Positions 11,204 to 21,186 of a stretch of DNA of 64,000 bases are shown in pieces. The stretch is from Curtobacterium sp. TC1. Its GTDB lineage: Bacteria; Actinomycetota; Actinomycetes; Actinomycetales; Microbacteriaceae. Within the stretch, counting starts at the first letter, position 1; every line of letters starts with the position of its first letter. Made by a program: the position numbers and the translations under genes. The notes beneath the pieces are model-generated. The model did not search any database. It had not been told where the DNA came from and saw only the letters and a program-made list of their open reading frames with translations. The stretch spans positions 2,604,001-2,668,000 of the forward strand of contig NZ_CP081964.1 in assembly GCF_019844075.1 (NCBI RefSeq), in the 5' to 3' direction.

Positions 11204-12577
11204 ATGTCCGATTGGCAGACGCCGGGCGGTGGACGGCAGGGTGCGGGACAGCAGGGTCCGTGGCAGGGGTACGAGCAGCCGGGAGGCCCGCCCCACTCCT
11301 CCGCGCCACGACCGCCCGCCCCGGGGCCGGGTCGACCGCCCGGCGACCGACAGCCGTCCGGCTCGCGTCCGGTGATCCCCCTCCGCCCGCTCGGGCTGGG
11401 TGACGTCCTCAGCGGCGCGTTCACGGTCTTCCGCAGGAACGCCCGCGTCCTGCTGCTCTGGAGCGTGCTGCTCAGCGGCGTGCTCGGGCTGCTCTCCACC
11501 CTCGTCAGCACCTTCGGCCAGCAGGCGCTGCAGTCGCGGATGATGACCGCGTTCGACGGCAACGGTGGTGGCGACACGATCGTCGCGGGCTCGGTGACGC
11601 TGTGGATCCTGCTGACGATCGGCCTGCCGTTCCTGGCGTACCTCGGGCGCGGGTTCCTCGTCGCCCCCGTCGCCGCGGACACCGGACAGCGCGTGCTCGG
11701 CCGCCGTGCGACGTTCCGGGGCCTCTGGGCGTTGCTCGCCGGGCGGCGGTGGCCGGTCGTCGGGTGGATGTTCGTGCAGATCGGCGCGGGTCTCGTCGTC
11801 GGCATCGTCGTCGTGGTGGTCTTCGTCGCGTTCTTCGCGGCGCTCGGCGCCGGGGACGCCAGCGCCGGGTGGTTCGTGCTCGCCGTCTTCCTGATGGTCC
11901 TCGGCCTCGGCGTGGTCCTGACCTGGCTCGGCATCCGCTTCGCCTTCACGGTGCCGACCATCGCGCTCGAGGGCCGACCGGTGTTCGCCGCCGCCGCGCA
12001 GTCGTGGCGGCTGACCCGCGGTGCGTTCTGGCGGACCTTCGGCATCCTCCTGCTCGTGCAGGTCATGTTCGGCGTCGCGGCGTCGATCGCCTCGGCGCCG
12101 CTCACCATCGGGGCCGTGCTCGTCGGCGGGGTGTTCGACCCGCTCGGGCAGACCGACGCGTCATCGGGGATCGGTGGCGGCGCCCTCGTCCTGATCGTCA
12201 TCGGCAGCCTGCTCGCGATCGCCGTGCAGTGCATCACCGACGTGCTGAGCGCGGCGGTCGTCACCTTCCTGACCATCGACCGCAGGATCCGGACCGAGGC
12301 CCTCGACCAGCGCATCGCGTCGCACCTGGACACCGGGCAGCCGGCCGACCCGTTCGCGCCGTCGGCACCGGTCGTCCGACCGCCGTGGCCGCAGCAGCAG
12401 TGGGCCGGGCAGCAGCAGCCCTGGGCCCAGCAGCAGCCGTGGGCCCAGCAGCAGCCGCAGCAGTGGCCCGGACAACAGCAGGCGCAGCAGCCCTGGCCCG
12501 GACAACAGCAACCGTGGCCGCACCACCCGCAGCAGCAGCAGCAGGGACAGCACCGTCCGCCGGACGGGACCGCATGA
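11204..12577 (+). CDS. Polytopic membrane protein with Gln/Pro/Trp tail
   Basis: A 457-aa membrane protein, probably of the glycerophosphodiester-phosphodiesterase membrane-domain type; I do not know its function. A Gly/Pro/Gln-rich cytoplasmic head (to about residue 55) is followed by about six hydrophobic segments, then a low-complexity tail with repeated QQQPWA units. The ATG at 11204 is preceded by AAGGGGG; the longer frame start at 11069 overlaps the mtrA promoter. It heads a run of five genes that overlap by 1-4 nt (DUF4129, DUF4350, MoxR, DUF58). Confidence 0.75.
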   Translation: MSDWQTPGGGRQGAGQQGPWQGYEQPGGPPHSSAPRPPAPGPGRPPGDRQPSGSRPVIPLRPLGLGDVLSGAFTVFRRNARVLLLWSVLLSGVLGLLSTLVSTFGQQALQSRMMTAFDGNGGGDTIVAGSVTLWILLTIGLPFLAYLGRGFLVAPVAADTGQRVLGRRATFRGLWALLAGRRWPVVGWMFVQIGAGLVVGIVVVVVFVAFFAALGAGDASAGWFVLAVFLMVLGLGVVLTWLGIRFAFTVPTIALEGRPVFAAAAQSWRLTRGAFWRTFGILLLVQVMFGVAASIASAPLTIGAVLVGGVFDPLGQTDASSGIGGGALVLIVIGSLLAIAVQCITDVLSAAVVTFLTIDRRIRTEALDQRIASHLDTGQPADPFAPSAPVVRPPWPQQQWAGQQQPWAQQQPWAQQQPQQWPGQQQAQQPWPGQQQPWPHHPQQQQQGQHRPPDGTA

Positions 12578-13215
12578 CCGCGGTCGACCCCGACGAGGCC
12601 CGCCGCCTGCTCGAACGCGAACTCGATCGGCCCGCCTACGACGGCGCCCACGTGACCTGGTGGGACCGCGCGTCACGGACGTTCCTGGACTGGCTCGGGT
12701 CGCTCCGCGCCGACGGACTCGACTCCCCCGTCGCAGCCCGCACCGCCCTGGTGATCGCGGTCGTGGTGCTCGTCGCCGTCGTGGTGCTCGTGGTCGTCGC
12801 CCGCGGACTCCCCCGACGTCGCGCACGCAGCGGCACGGACGACACCGGCGGGGTGTTCGACGACGACGACCTCCGGTCCGCCCGGGAACTGCTCGACGCC
12901 GCCCGGTCCGCGATCCGCCGGGGCGACTGGTCGGCCGCGGTCCTCGACGGCTTCCGTGCGACCGCCCGCGGCCTCGGCGAGCGCGATCTCGTCCCCGACG
13001 TCCCCGGTGCCACCGCCCGGACCATCGCCGCCCGCGCAGCCGTCCCGTTCCCCGCCGAAGCCGCCGCGCTCGACGGCGCCGCCACGGCCTTCGACGCCGT
13101 CCGCTACCTCGGGCTCGACGCCGACGAGGCCACCGCCCGGCGGGTCCTCGACACCGAGCACGCCGTGCGCCAGGCCCGTCCGGCCAGGTCCGCGGGGCCG
13201 GTGGTGCCGGCATGA
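12574..13215 (+). CDS. DUF4129 membrane protein
   Basis: A 213-aa protein with one strong membrane segment (about residues 60-80, rich in Val) and a cytoplasmic C-terminal DUF4129 domain with the typical RSARELLDAARSAIRRGDW helix pair. Start ATG overlaps the upstream stop (ATGA). DUF4129 proteins occur beside MoxR ATPases and DUF58 proteins, as here. Biochemical role unknown. Confidence 0.85.
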   Translation: MTAVDPDEARRLLERELDRPAYDGAHVTWWDRASRTFLDWLGSLRADGLDSPVAARTALVIAVVVLVAVVVLVVVARGLPRRRARSGTDDTGGVFDDDDLRSARELLDAARSAIRRGDWSAAVLDGFRATARGLGERDLVPDVPGATARTIAARAAVPFPAEAAALDGAATAFDAVRYLGLDADEATARRVLDTEHAVRQARPARSAGPVVPA

Positions 13216-14447
13216 GCACCAGCACCGCCACCGCCACCGCCACGCCGCGCTCGGGCGCACCGGCACCGGAGCAGCCCGAGGGTCGCCGGTTCCGGTTCGG
13301 CTTCTGGGCCGCGATCGTGGTCGTCGGACTCGTGCTCGCCGTGCTCACCGCCGTGGTGCAGGGTGCCGAGGGCCCGGACCGCCGGCCGCTCGACCCGACG
13401 TCCACCACGGCGAGCGGATCGGCTGCGCTGGTCCGTGTCCTGGAGCAGCGGGGCACCTCCGTCCGGGTCACCGACCGTGCGGACGGGATCGACGGCGGCA
13501 CGGTGTTCGTCGACGACTCCGACGGGGTCCTCGACCCCGCGGTCGCCGAGCGCATCGCCCGGACCGCGGAGCACGTGGTCCTGGTGGGTGTCGACTCCAC
13601 GCCGTTCACGTCCTTCGGGCTCGACGTCACGACGGCGACGGTGCCCGGGGTCGGCGGCACCGTGTCGACCGAGTCCTGTGCGATCCCGGCCGCGGCCTCG
13701 GCAGCGCGGGTGTCCACCGACGGGTACGGCTACACGGTGGACGACCCCGACGCGGACCGGTGTGCGCCGACCGGCAACGGCGACGACCGGGCCTGGGGAC
13801 TCGTCCGCGCGGCGACGCCCGGCGGTGACGTCACCCTGGTCGGCACCACGTCGGCCCTCCGCAACGACACGATCACGACCGCCGGGAACGCCGCGCTCGC
13901 CCTCGGGCTGCTCGGCGCTGACGACCGCCTCACCTGGTACACGCCGACCGTCGGCGCACCCGACGCGGCCCCGACGCTCGGCGAGCTCGCGCCGCCGTGG
14001 GTGCCGAGCGGCATCGCGCTGCTCGCCCTGGTCGCCGTCGCCGCCGCGGTGTGGCGCGGCCGCCGCCTCGGGCCGCTCGTCGTCGAACGGATGCCCGTCG
14101 TGGTCCGCGCCGCCGAGACCACCGAGGGCCGCGCCCGGATGTACGCCCGCACCCACGACCGCACCCATGCGCTGGACACCCTCCGCGTCGCCGCGGTGCG
14201 CCGGATCGGTCGGCTGCTCGGACTCCCCCGCTCCGCGCACGTCGACGACGTCGTCCGCGCCGCAGCCCGCGCGACCGGCATCCCCCACGACCGCGTCGGC
14301 GCCGTCCTCGTCGGCGGTCCGACCACCGACGACAGCACCCTCGTCGAGGGCACGAGGGCACTCGACGACCTCGAACGGGCCGTCCGACGATCCGCCTCGG
14401 GCGACCGTCCCAGCACCGACCACGACCGACCAGGAGCACGACCGTGA
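13212..14447 (+). CDS. DUF4350 membrane protein
   Basis: A 411-aa protein with a membrane segment near residues 33-55, an extracytoplasmic domain rich in Asp/Thr, and a second membrane segment near residue 270 (GIALLALVAVAAAVWRG), leaving a basic cytoplasmic tail. It matches the DUF4350 family found in MoxR loci. ATGA overlap with the preceding gene and GTGA overlap with moxR indicate a single translated unit. Function not established; a scaffold or substrate of the MoxR ATPase is only a guess. Confidence 0.85.
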   Translation: MSTSTATATATPRSGAPAPEQPEGRRFRFGFWAAIVVVGLVLAVLTAVVQGAEGPDRRPLDPTSTTASGSAALVRVLEQRGTSVRVTDRADGIDGGTVFVDDSDGVLDPAVAERIARTAEHVVLVGVDSTPFTSFGLDVTTATVPGVGGTVSTESCAIPAAASAARVSTDGYGYTVDDPDADRCAPTGNGDDRAWGLVRAATPGGDVTLVGTTSALRNDTITTAGNAALALGLLGADDRLTWYTPTVGAPDAAPTLGELAPPWVPSGIALLALVAVAAAVWRGRRLGPLVVERMPVVVRAAETTEGRARMYARTHDRTHALDTLRVAAVRRIGRLLGLPRSAHVDDVVRAAARATGIPHDRVGAVLVGGPTTDDSTLVEGTRALDDLERAVRRSASGDRPSTDHDRPGARP

Positions 14448-15457
14448 CCGACCTGCCAGCAGCCCCCGACCAGCACGACCGACCCCGGCAGGACCCCGTC
14501 CCGGGCGACGCCGGCCTGCGCGACGCCTTCGGGCGCGTCCGGGCCGAGGTCGCCAAGGCCGTCGTCGGACAGGAGGGCGCGGTGTCCGGCATGATCGTCG
14601 GACTCCTGGCGCAGGGGCACGTGCTGCTCGAGGGCGTTCCCGGTGTCGCCAAGACCCTGCTCGTCCGCAGCCTGGCCGCCGCGATGTCCCTCGACACCAA
14701 GCGGATCCAGTTCACGCCGGACCTGATGCCCGGCGACGTCACCGGATCGCTCGTGTACGACGCCTCCACCGGGACGTTCCCGTTCCGCGAGGGCCCCGTC
14801 TTCACCAACGTGCTGCTCGCCGACGAGGTGAACCGCACGCCCCCGAAGACCCAGTCCGCCCTGCTCGAGGCCATGGAGGAGCGCCAGGTCAGCGTGGACG
14901 GCGACGCCCGGCTGCTGCCCGACCCGTTCTTCGTGGCCGCGACGATGAACCCGATCGAGTTCGAGGGCACGTACACGCTCCCCGAAGCGCAGCTCGACCG
15001 CTTCCTGATGAAGCTGACGCTCGACATCCCGCCGCGCGACGTGGAGTGGCAGGTCCTCCGCCGGCACGCCGACGGCTTCGTGCCGCGAGACGTCCGGTCG
15101 GCCGGCATCACCCCCGTGGTCGGCGTCGACGAGGTCCTCGCCGCGCAGCGCGCCGTCCGTGCCGTCGGTGCCCGCGACGACGTGCTGGCGTACATCGTCG
15201 ACCTCGCCCGCGCCACCCGCCAGGCACCGTCCGTCCGGGTCGGGGTCAGCCCGCGCGGTGCGACGGCCCTGCTCGCCGCGGCGAAGGCCTGGGCGTGGCT
15301 CACCGGCTACGACGCCATCACGCCCGACCACGTGCAGGCGATGACCCTGCCGGTCTGGCGGCACCGGCTCCGGGTGGCCGCCGACGCCGAGCTCGAGGGC
15401 GTCGGCGCCGACGGGGTGCTCCAGCAGGTGCTCGAGCAGGTGCGGGTGCCGATCTAG
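14444..15457 (+). CDS. moxR: MoxR-family AAA ATPase
   Basis: A 337-aa AAA+ ATPase. Walker A is GVPGVAKT, Walker B VLLADEVNRTPPKTQSALLE, sensor 1 FVAATMNPIEFEGT; the C-terminal lid is present. MoxR proteins act as chaperones that mature or activate partner complexes, usually vWA proteins, and a vWA-like DUF58 protein is encoded next. GTG start overlaps the previous stop; CAGGAG lies upstream. Confidence 0.95.
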   Translation: MTDLPAAPDQHDRPRQDPVPGDAGLRDAFGRVRAEVAKAVVGQEGAVSGMIVGLLAQGHVLLEGVPGVAKTLLVRSLAAAMSLDTKRIQFTPDLMPGDVTGSLVYDASTGTFPFREGPVFTNVLLADEVNRTPPKTQSALLEAMEERQVSVDGDARLLPDPFFVAATMNPIEFEGTYTLPEAQLDRFLMKLTLDIPPRDVEWQVLRRHADGFVPRDVRSAGITPVVGVDEVLAAQRAVRAVGARDDVLAYIVDLARATRQAPSVRVGVSPRGATALLAAAKAWAWLTGYDAITPDHVQAMTLPVWRHRLRVAADAELEGVGADGVLQQVLEQVRVPI

Positions 15458-16878
15458 TGGCGGTCTCCGGCCGGTTCGTCGCGCTGCTCGCCGTCGCGAT
15501 CGTGCCCACCGTGCTGCTCGCCAGCGGGTGGGCCGGTCTGGCGTGGGTCGTGGTCGTGCTGATCGCCGCCGCCCTCGACGTCCTGCTCGCCGCCGACCTG
15601 ACACGCGTGCGCGTCGAACGGCGCATGCCGCGACTGGCCCGGCGCGACAGCACCGCCGACGGCACGCTCGTCCTCGCGAACGACGGCGGGCGCGTGCTCC
15701 GGGGCATCGTCCGCGACATGTGGGAACCCTCCGCCGGGCACCGGCCGCGCCGGATCCGGATGACGGTCCCCGCGGGTGAACGACGGACGGCACGGATGCG
15801 GTTCACCCCGTTCCGCCGCGGACGCCGACGCACCGCCGGCGTCGCGGTCCGGGCCTTCGGTCCGCTCGGTCTCGCCGCTCGACAGCGGGTGGTGGCGGCT
15901 CCGGGTGAACTGGTCGTGACCCCGCCGTTCCGCTCGCGACGGCACCTGCCGTCGCGGTTGGCCCGGTTGCGCGAGCTCGACGGCGAGACCACCCTGCAGC
16001 TCCGCGGCCACGGCACCGAGTTCGACTCACTGCGCGACTACGTCCGGGGCGACGACGTCCGCTCGATCGACTGGCGGGCGACCGCCCGACGGCAGGACCT
16101 CGTGGTCCGCACCTGGCGCCCCGAGCGCGACCGCCGGGTCGTGGTCGTCGTCGACGCCGGACGTGCCGGAGCCGGCAGGGTCGCGGACGAACCACGCCTC
16201 GACACCTTCATCGAGTCCGCACTGCTCCTCGGCGCCCTGGCTGCGGCCGCCGGCGACCGGGTCGACCTGGCGGTCCTCGACGACAGCGTCCACGACCGCG
16301 TGCACGGTGCCACGCGCACCGACGTCGTCCAGCGGTTCGGCGAGGCCCTCGCGATGGCGGAACCCGGACTCGCCGCGACCGACTGGTCCGCGGTGCCGGC
16401 GCTCGTCGACTCGATCACGACGTCGCGAGCGCTCGTCGTCCTGGCGTCGAGCCTCGACTCGGTCGGTGCCTCCGGTGACCTGCTGGCGGTGCTGCCCCGG
16501 CTCACCCGGCGGCACGCCGTCGTGGTGACGAGCATCGAGGACCCGGCGGTGCAGCGGACCGCACGCGGCGGGGTGGACCCGGCCACGACGATCCGCACGG
16601 CGCGGGGCGGACGCGTGCCGGGCCTCTCCCCGCGGGCTCGGCCCGAACCCCGCTCCGCAGGCTCCGCGGGCTCCGGGTACCGGCCAGCGTGGGCCCACAC
16701 CGGCGCGGAGCGCGACGTGTACCGACGGGCCGCCGCCGAACGCACGCTGCTCGATGCCGACGGCGTCGCCGACGTCGCACGACGGGCCGGCGCCGAGGTG
16801 GTCCGCGGCGCACCGGAGGACGTCCCGCCGCTCGTGGCGGACGCCTACCTGCGCGCGAAGGCCACGGGCCGGCTCTGA
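15457..16878 (+). CDS. DUF58 / vWA-like protein
   Basis: A 473-aa protein: two N-terminal hydrophobic segments, a central DUF58 signature (EFDSLRDYVRGDDVRSIDWR) and a C-terminal vWA-like fold starting VVVVVDAGRAG. The first base of its GTG is the last base of the moxR stop. DUF58 proteins are the usual genetic partners of MoxR. The region near residues 385-410 is Arg/Gly/Ser-rich and looks unstructured. It ends 12 bp from the oppositely directed SpoIIM-like gene. Confidence 0.88.
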   Translation: MAVSGRFVALLAVAIVPTVLLASGWAGLAWVVVVLIAAALDVLLAADLTRVRVERRMPRLARRDSTADGTLVLANDGGRVLRGIVRDMWEPSAGHRPRRIRMTVPAGERRTARMRFTPFRRGRRRTAGVAVRAFGPLGLAARQRVVAAPGELVVTPPFRSRRHLPSRLARLRELDGETTLQLRGHGTEFDSLRDYVRGDDVRSIDWRATARRQDLVVRTWRPERDRRVVVVVDAGRAGAGRVADEPRLDTFIESALLLGALAAAAGDRVDLAVLDDSVHDRVHGATRTDVVQRFGEALAMAEPGLAATDWSAVPALVDSITTSRALVVLASSLDSVGASGDLLAVLPRLTRRHAVVVTSIEDPAVQRTARGGVDPATTIRTARGGRVPGLSPRARPEPRSAGSAGSGYRPAWAHTGAERDVYRRAAAERTLLDADGVADVARRAGAEVVRGAPEDVPPLVADAYLRAKATGRL

Positions 16879-16890
16879 CCCGACCCGCCG

Positions 16891-17889
16891 CTACCCGGCG
16901 ACCAGCGCGGACGTGCCCCGCTCGAACTCGTCGAGGTCGCCTCGCTCCCCGGCGCGGTACGCACGACCGCCGAGCACCCACTGGTACGCGAGGACCGCGG
17001 CGAGCGCGACCGTCCCGATGCCGATCTTGAACGGCCACGGCCAGTCCTGGCGGGTGACGACGCCCTCGACCAGGCCGGAGAGCAGCAGGGTCAGCGTCAA
17101 GCCGACCGCGATCGTGATCAGCGCTCGGCCGTCCTCGGCGAGGGCCTGCGCGCGGGTGCGGTGCGGACCCGGCGCCACCCAGGACCAGAAGATCATCAGG
17201 CCCGCCCCGCCGGCGAGGAAGACCGAGTACAGCTCGAGCTGACCGTGCGGGGCGATGTAGAGGAAGAAGTCGGCCAGGCGACCCTGCGAGTGCATGATCG
17301 CGGCGGACACCCCGAGCCCGACGGCGTTCTGCATGATCGAGAACGGCACGAAGACGCCCGTGATCCCGAACGCGACCATGGTCGCCGCGATGTACGCGTT
17401 GTTCGTCCACACCTGCGCCGTGAACGCGCCGAGGCCGTGGTCGGAGTAGTAGTCGACGAAGTCCTGCGTGGCGTACCGGCGGAGCGCCTCCGGCGTGCCG
17501 AAGGTCGCCGTCGCCCCCGGCGTCGTCGTGATCCACACGGCCACGATCGCGCCGATCGCCACCGTCGCCAGCGCCACCCAGATCGTCACCCAGCGGATCC
17601 GGTACAGCGCAGCGGGCAGTTGCCGCGTGAAGAACAGGGCGACCGCGGTGAGCGGGTCGACCGGGGTGCCGGTGAAGCGCAGACGGGCGCGGTACAGCGT
17701 GAGGGACAACCGGTCCCCGGTCGCCGTGCGGGGCGCCGCACCGCGGATGCGGGCCAGGTCCGTCGCGGCGGCCTGGTAGCCGGAGACGAGCTCGTCGACG
17801 TCGGCACCGGTGGTGTGCCGGGCGCGCGCGAGGCGGTCGAGTTCCTGCCACCGGTCGCGGTGCACCTCGGCGTAGGCGTCCAGGTCCAC
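16891..17889 (-). CDS. SpoIIM-like membrane protein
   Basis: A 332-aa polytopic protein of the stage II sporulation protein M superfamily. A soluble N-terminal 95 residues precede five or six membrane segments; family-type motifs include NNAYIAATMVAFGITG and YIAPHGQLEL. The organism need not sporulate: members of this family accompany MoxR/DUF58/RDD genes in many non-sporulating actinobacteria. GTG 17889 has GAGGGGG 5 nt upstream, and the longer frame upstream enters the divergent RDD gene. Confidence 0.86.
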   Translation of the reverse strand: MDLDAYAEVHRDRWQELDRLARARHTTGADVDELVSGYQAAATDLARIRGAAPRTATGDRLSLTLYRARLRFTGTPVDPLTAVALFFTRQLPAALYRIRWVTIWVALATVAIGAIVAVWITTTPGATATFGTPEALRRYATQDFVDYYSDHGLGAFTAQVWTNNAYIAATMVAFGITGVFVPFSIMQNAVGLGVSAAIMHSQGRLADFFLYIAPHGQLELYSVFLAGGAGLMIFWSWVAPGPHRTRAQALAEDGRALITIAVGLTLTLLLSGLVEGVVTRQDWPWPFKIGIGTVALAAVLAYQWVLGGRAYRAGERGDLDEFERGTSALVAG

Positions 17890-17931
17890 GTGTTCCCCCT
17901 CGTGTCGGCCGACTTCCGACAGAATGATCCC

Positions 17932-18801
17932 ATGTCGAAGCCCCGCACGCCGCGCGACCTCGCCGATGCCCGGTTCTCGCTCGCCCTCGACGAGACCGCC
18001 GACGAGCTCGTGGTCGGCGAGGCGGTCGCGCTCGACGTGCAGCCCGCCGGACTCGTGCTGCGGTTGGCGTCGGCCCTCCTCGACGGGGTGTGCCTGCTCG
18101 TCCTGTACCTGCTCCTGGCGTTCGGGGTGTCCCGGCTCTGGCCGAGCGGCGTCGACGACGCGTGGGGCGCCGCGCTGAGCATCACCCTGTTCGTCGCCGT
18201 GCTCGTGCTCGTGCCGGCCGCCGTCGAGACGGTGACCCGGGGCCGCAGCGTCGGGCGGTACGCGGTCGGCACCCGGGTCGTCCGCGTCGACGGCGGTGCC
18301 ATCGGGTTCCGGCACGCGTTCACCCGCGCACTCGTCGGACTGTTCGAACTGTGGATGACGTTCGGGTCGGTGGCGCTGCTCGTCGCACTGTTCGGCAGTC
18401 GTCCACGGCGACTCGGGGACCTGCTCGCCGGCACCGTCGTGCAGCACGAGCGGCTGCCGAAGCAGCGCGACCCCCAGGTGGTGCTGCCGCCGGAGCTCGC
18501 GGCCTGGGCGACGGTCGCTGACGTCTCGGCGCTGCCGCAGCGGCTCGAGAACCGGCTCGGTGCGTTCTTCCGCGGAGCCGCCGTCATGCGCCCCGAGCTC
18601 CGGGAGTCCGCCGCCCGCGCGCTGGCCGCGGACGTCGCGGCCTTCGCCCACCCGGTGCCGCCGGTCCCCGCCGAGGTGTTCCTCGCCGGTGTCGTCGTGC
18701 TGCGGCGCGGGCGGGACGTGCAGGCGCTGCGCTCCCGCGTCGCGGTGCTCACCGCGGCGGGGGCGTCGGCGTCGGCGCGGCCGCCGGGCTTCCCGCGCTG
18801 A
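17932..18801 (+). CDS. RDD-family membrane protein
   Basis: A 289-aa protein with an RDD domain at about residues 35-180: GLVLRLASALLDGVCLLVLY with the Arg and Asp of the family, then TRGRSVGRYAVGTRVVR. The C-terminal 100 residues are soluble. It is divergent from the SpoIIM-like gene by 42 bp, and the pair accompanies MoxR. CAGAAT lies 6 nt before the ATG, compatible with a leaderless transcript. Transport or ion-exchange roles are reported for a few RDD proteins; no substrate can be inferred here. Confidence 0.85.
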   Translation: MSKPRTPRDLADARFSLALDETADELVVGEAVALDVQPAGLVLRLASALLDGVCLLVLYLLLAFGVSRLWPSGVDDAWGAALSITLFVAVLVLVPAAVETVTRGRSVGRYAVGTRVVRVDGGAIGFRHAFTRALVGLFELWMTFGSVALLVALFGSRPRRLGDLLAGTVVQHERLPKQRDPQVVLPPELAAWATVADVSALPQRLENRLGAFFRGAAVMRPELRESAARALAADVAAFAHPVPPVPAEVFLAGVVVLRRGRDVQALRSRVAVLTAAGASASARPPGFPR

Positions 18802-18829
18802 GGCGCGGCGCTGGCGCTGGCGCGACCGC

Positions 18830-20314
<1,485 letters not shown>

Positions 20315-20328
20315 CAGTCTTCCATGCC

Positions 20329-20377
20329 GGGAGGCACGGGTCCCCAGCCGACGTCGGTCACGTCCCACGGGCCTCCC
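20329..20377 (-). terminator. Imperfect GGGAGGC hairpin after the DUF3499 gene
   Basis: GGGAGGC (20329-20335) pairs with GCCTCCC (20371-20377), with a perfect CCGACGTCGG palindrome inside. It looks like a decayed member of the GACGGGAGGC hairpin family. It lies 38 nt past the DUF3499 stop and just upstream of ahcY. Confidence 0.4.
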
Positions 20378-20414
20378 CTGCCACCACCGCCGATGCGTCG
20401 CGCAGGGCGAGCCG

Positions 20415-20630
20415 TCAGTCGGCCTCGCGCTGCAGCGGCTCGCGCCGCACCACCTGCCAGCCACGCGGGACGCGCAGACCGGCGGCGTGCCGGGCGCAGA
20501 GGTCGTAGCCGTGCGGTTCGACCCGCGTCGAGAGCGGCCCGACCACGACCATGGAGTCGCCGTAGTCGTACGTCAGGGTCGCCGAAGCGCTCGCGGCGCA
20601 CGCGACCTTGCTGCAGATCCTCACGTCCAT
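20415..20630 (-). CDS. DUF3499 protein (Rv3258c-like)
   Basis: A 71-aa protein starting [20 protein letters not shown] with the paired Cys residues of the actinobacterial DUF3499 family, a further Cys-His pair in [19 protein letters not shown], and no membrane segment. The four Cys/His positions could bind a metal. Function is unknown. It is divergent from the zincin-like gene, as Rv3258c and Rv3259 are in M. tuberculosis. A TAGGCT box (20641-20646) predicts a leader of only about 4 nt. Confidence 0.85.
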   Translation of the reverse strand: MDVRICSKVACAASASATLTYDYGDSMVVVGPLSTRVEPHGYDLCARHAAGLRVPRGWQVVRREPLQREAD

Positions 20631-20640
20631 GTCGTCAGGG

Positions 20641-20646
20641 AGCCTA
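20641..20646 (-). promoter_or_regulatory. -10 box of the DUF3499 gene
   Basis: TAGGCT on the minus strand lies 10 nt before the ATG, so the mRNA is nearly leaderless. It is back-to-back with the -10 box at 20697. Confidence 0.4.
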
Positions 20647-20696
20647 GCGGAGCGCGCACGGGCCACCGGAGCGACCGGGAGCGACGGCGGCACGCG

Positions 20697-20702
20697 TACG
20701 AT
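20697..20702 (+). promoter_or_regulatory. -10 box of leaderless zincin-like gene
   Basis: TACGAT lies 6 nt before the ATG at 20709, placing transcription start on the A of the start codon. Confidence 0.5.
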
Positions 20703-20708
20703 GTGGGG

Positions 20709-21149
20709 ATGCGTCGCAAGCCCCGCCTCGTCACCCCGGTCGACCGCGGTCGAGGACGGTCCCGGCACGGACGCGGCGGGCGGTCGAGCGTGACCGGTCC
20801 CGAGCTCGCGCCGATCACCACCCGCGCCGAGGCGTTCGACCGCATCGTCGGCGACAGCGCCCACTACCTGATCGGCCTGTGGCCGGACGAACTGGCGGGC
20901 GTGGTGTTCCAGGTGGCCGACATGCCGACCGACGCGACGCTGCCCGATGCGATGCCCCGGTGGCGGATCGACCGCGACACCCGCAGGGTCACCGTGTTCC
21001 GGATCCCCGTCGAGCGCGTGAACCGCAGCCCCGAGAAGGACGACGCCGACCGGCGGATCATCATCGAGACGGCCGTGTTCCGTGCCGTCGGTGAGCTGAT
21101 CGGCAAGGACCCGTGGGACCTGGCGCCGGACCGCTACCGCCACTGGTGA
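20709..21149 (+). CDS. Metallopeptidase-family-like protein (Rv3259-like), no HExxH
   Basis: A 146-aa protein related to the small zincin-like metallopeptidase family of actinobacteria. A basic N-terminal tail of about 30 residues precedes the domain (FDRIVGDSAHYLIGLWPDEL). Where catalytic family members carry HExxH, this one reads ETAVFRAVGELIG; no HExxH exists anywhere in it, so peptidase activity is doubtful. Context (DUF3499 divergent upstream) matches Rv3258c/Rv3259. ATG 20709 is set by the -10 box; longer in-frame extensions run through ahcY and the DUF3499 gene. Confidence 0.7.
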   Translation: MRRKPRLVTPVDRGRGRSRHGRGGRSSVTGPELAPITTRAEAFDRIVGDSAHYLIGLWPDELAGVVFQVADMPTDATLPDAMPRWRIDRDTRRVTVFRIPVERVNRSPEKDDADRRIIIETAVFRAVGELIGKDPWDLAPDRYRHW

Positions 21150-21182
21150 CGACCCGGCGCACGGCGGCGCCGGCCCGTCGTC
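21148..21182. terminator. Hairpin between convergent genes
   Basis: A 13-bp stem with a 3-nt bulge (gacgac and ccggcgc paired to gcgccgg and gtcgtc) overlaps the last stop codon of the zincin-like gene and ends 5 nt before the DUF5719 stop. It probably serves both strands. Confidence 0.55.
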
Positions 21183-21186
21183 ACCG

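Noticed and set aside
16900..17889. SpoIIM-like gene as evidence of sporulation
   Set aside because: The family is widespread in non-sporulating actinobacteria and accompanies MoxR genes; nothing else here points to sporulation.
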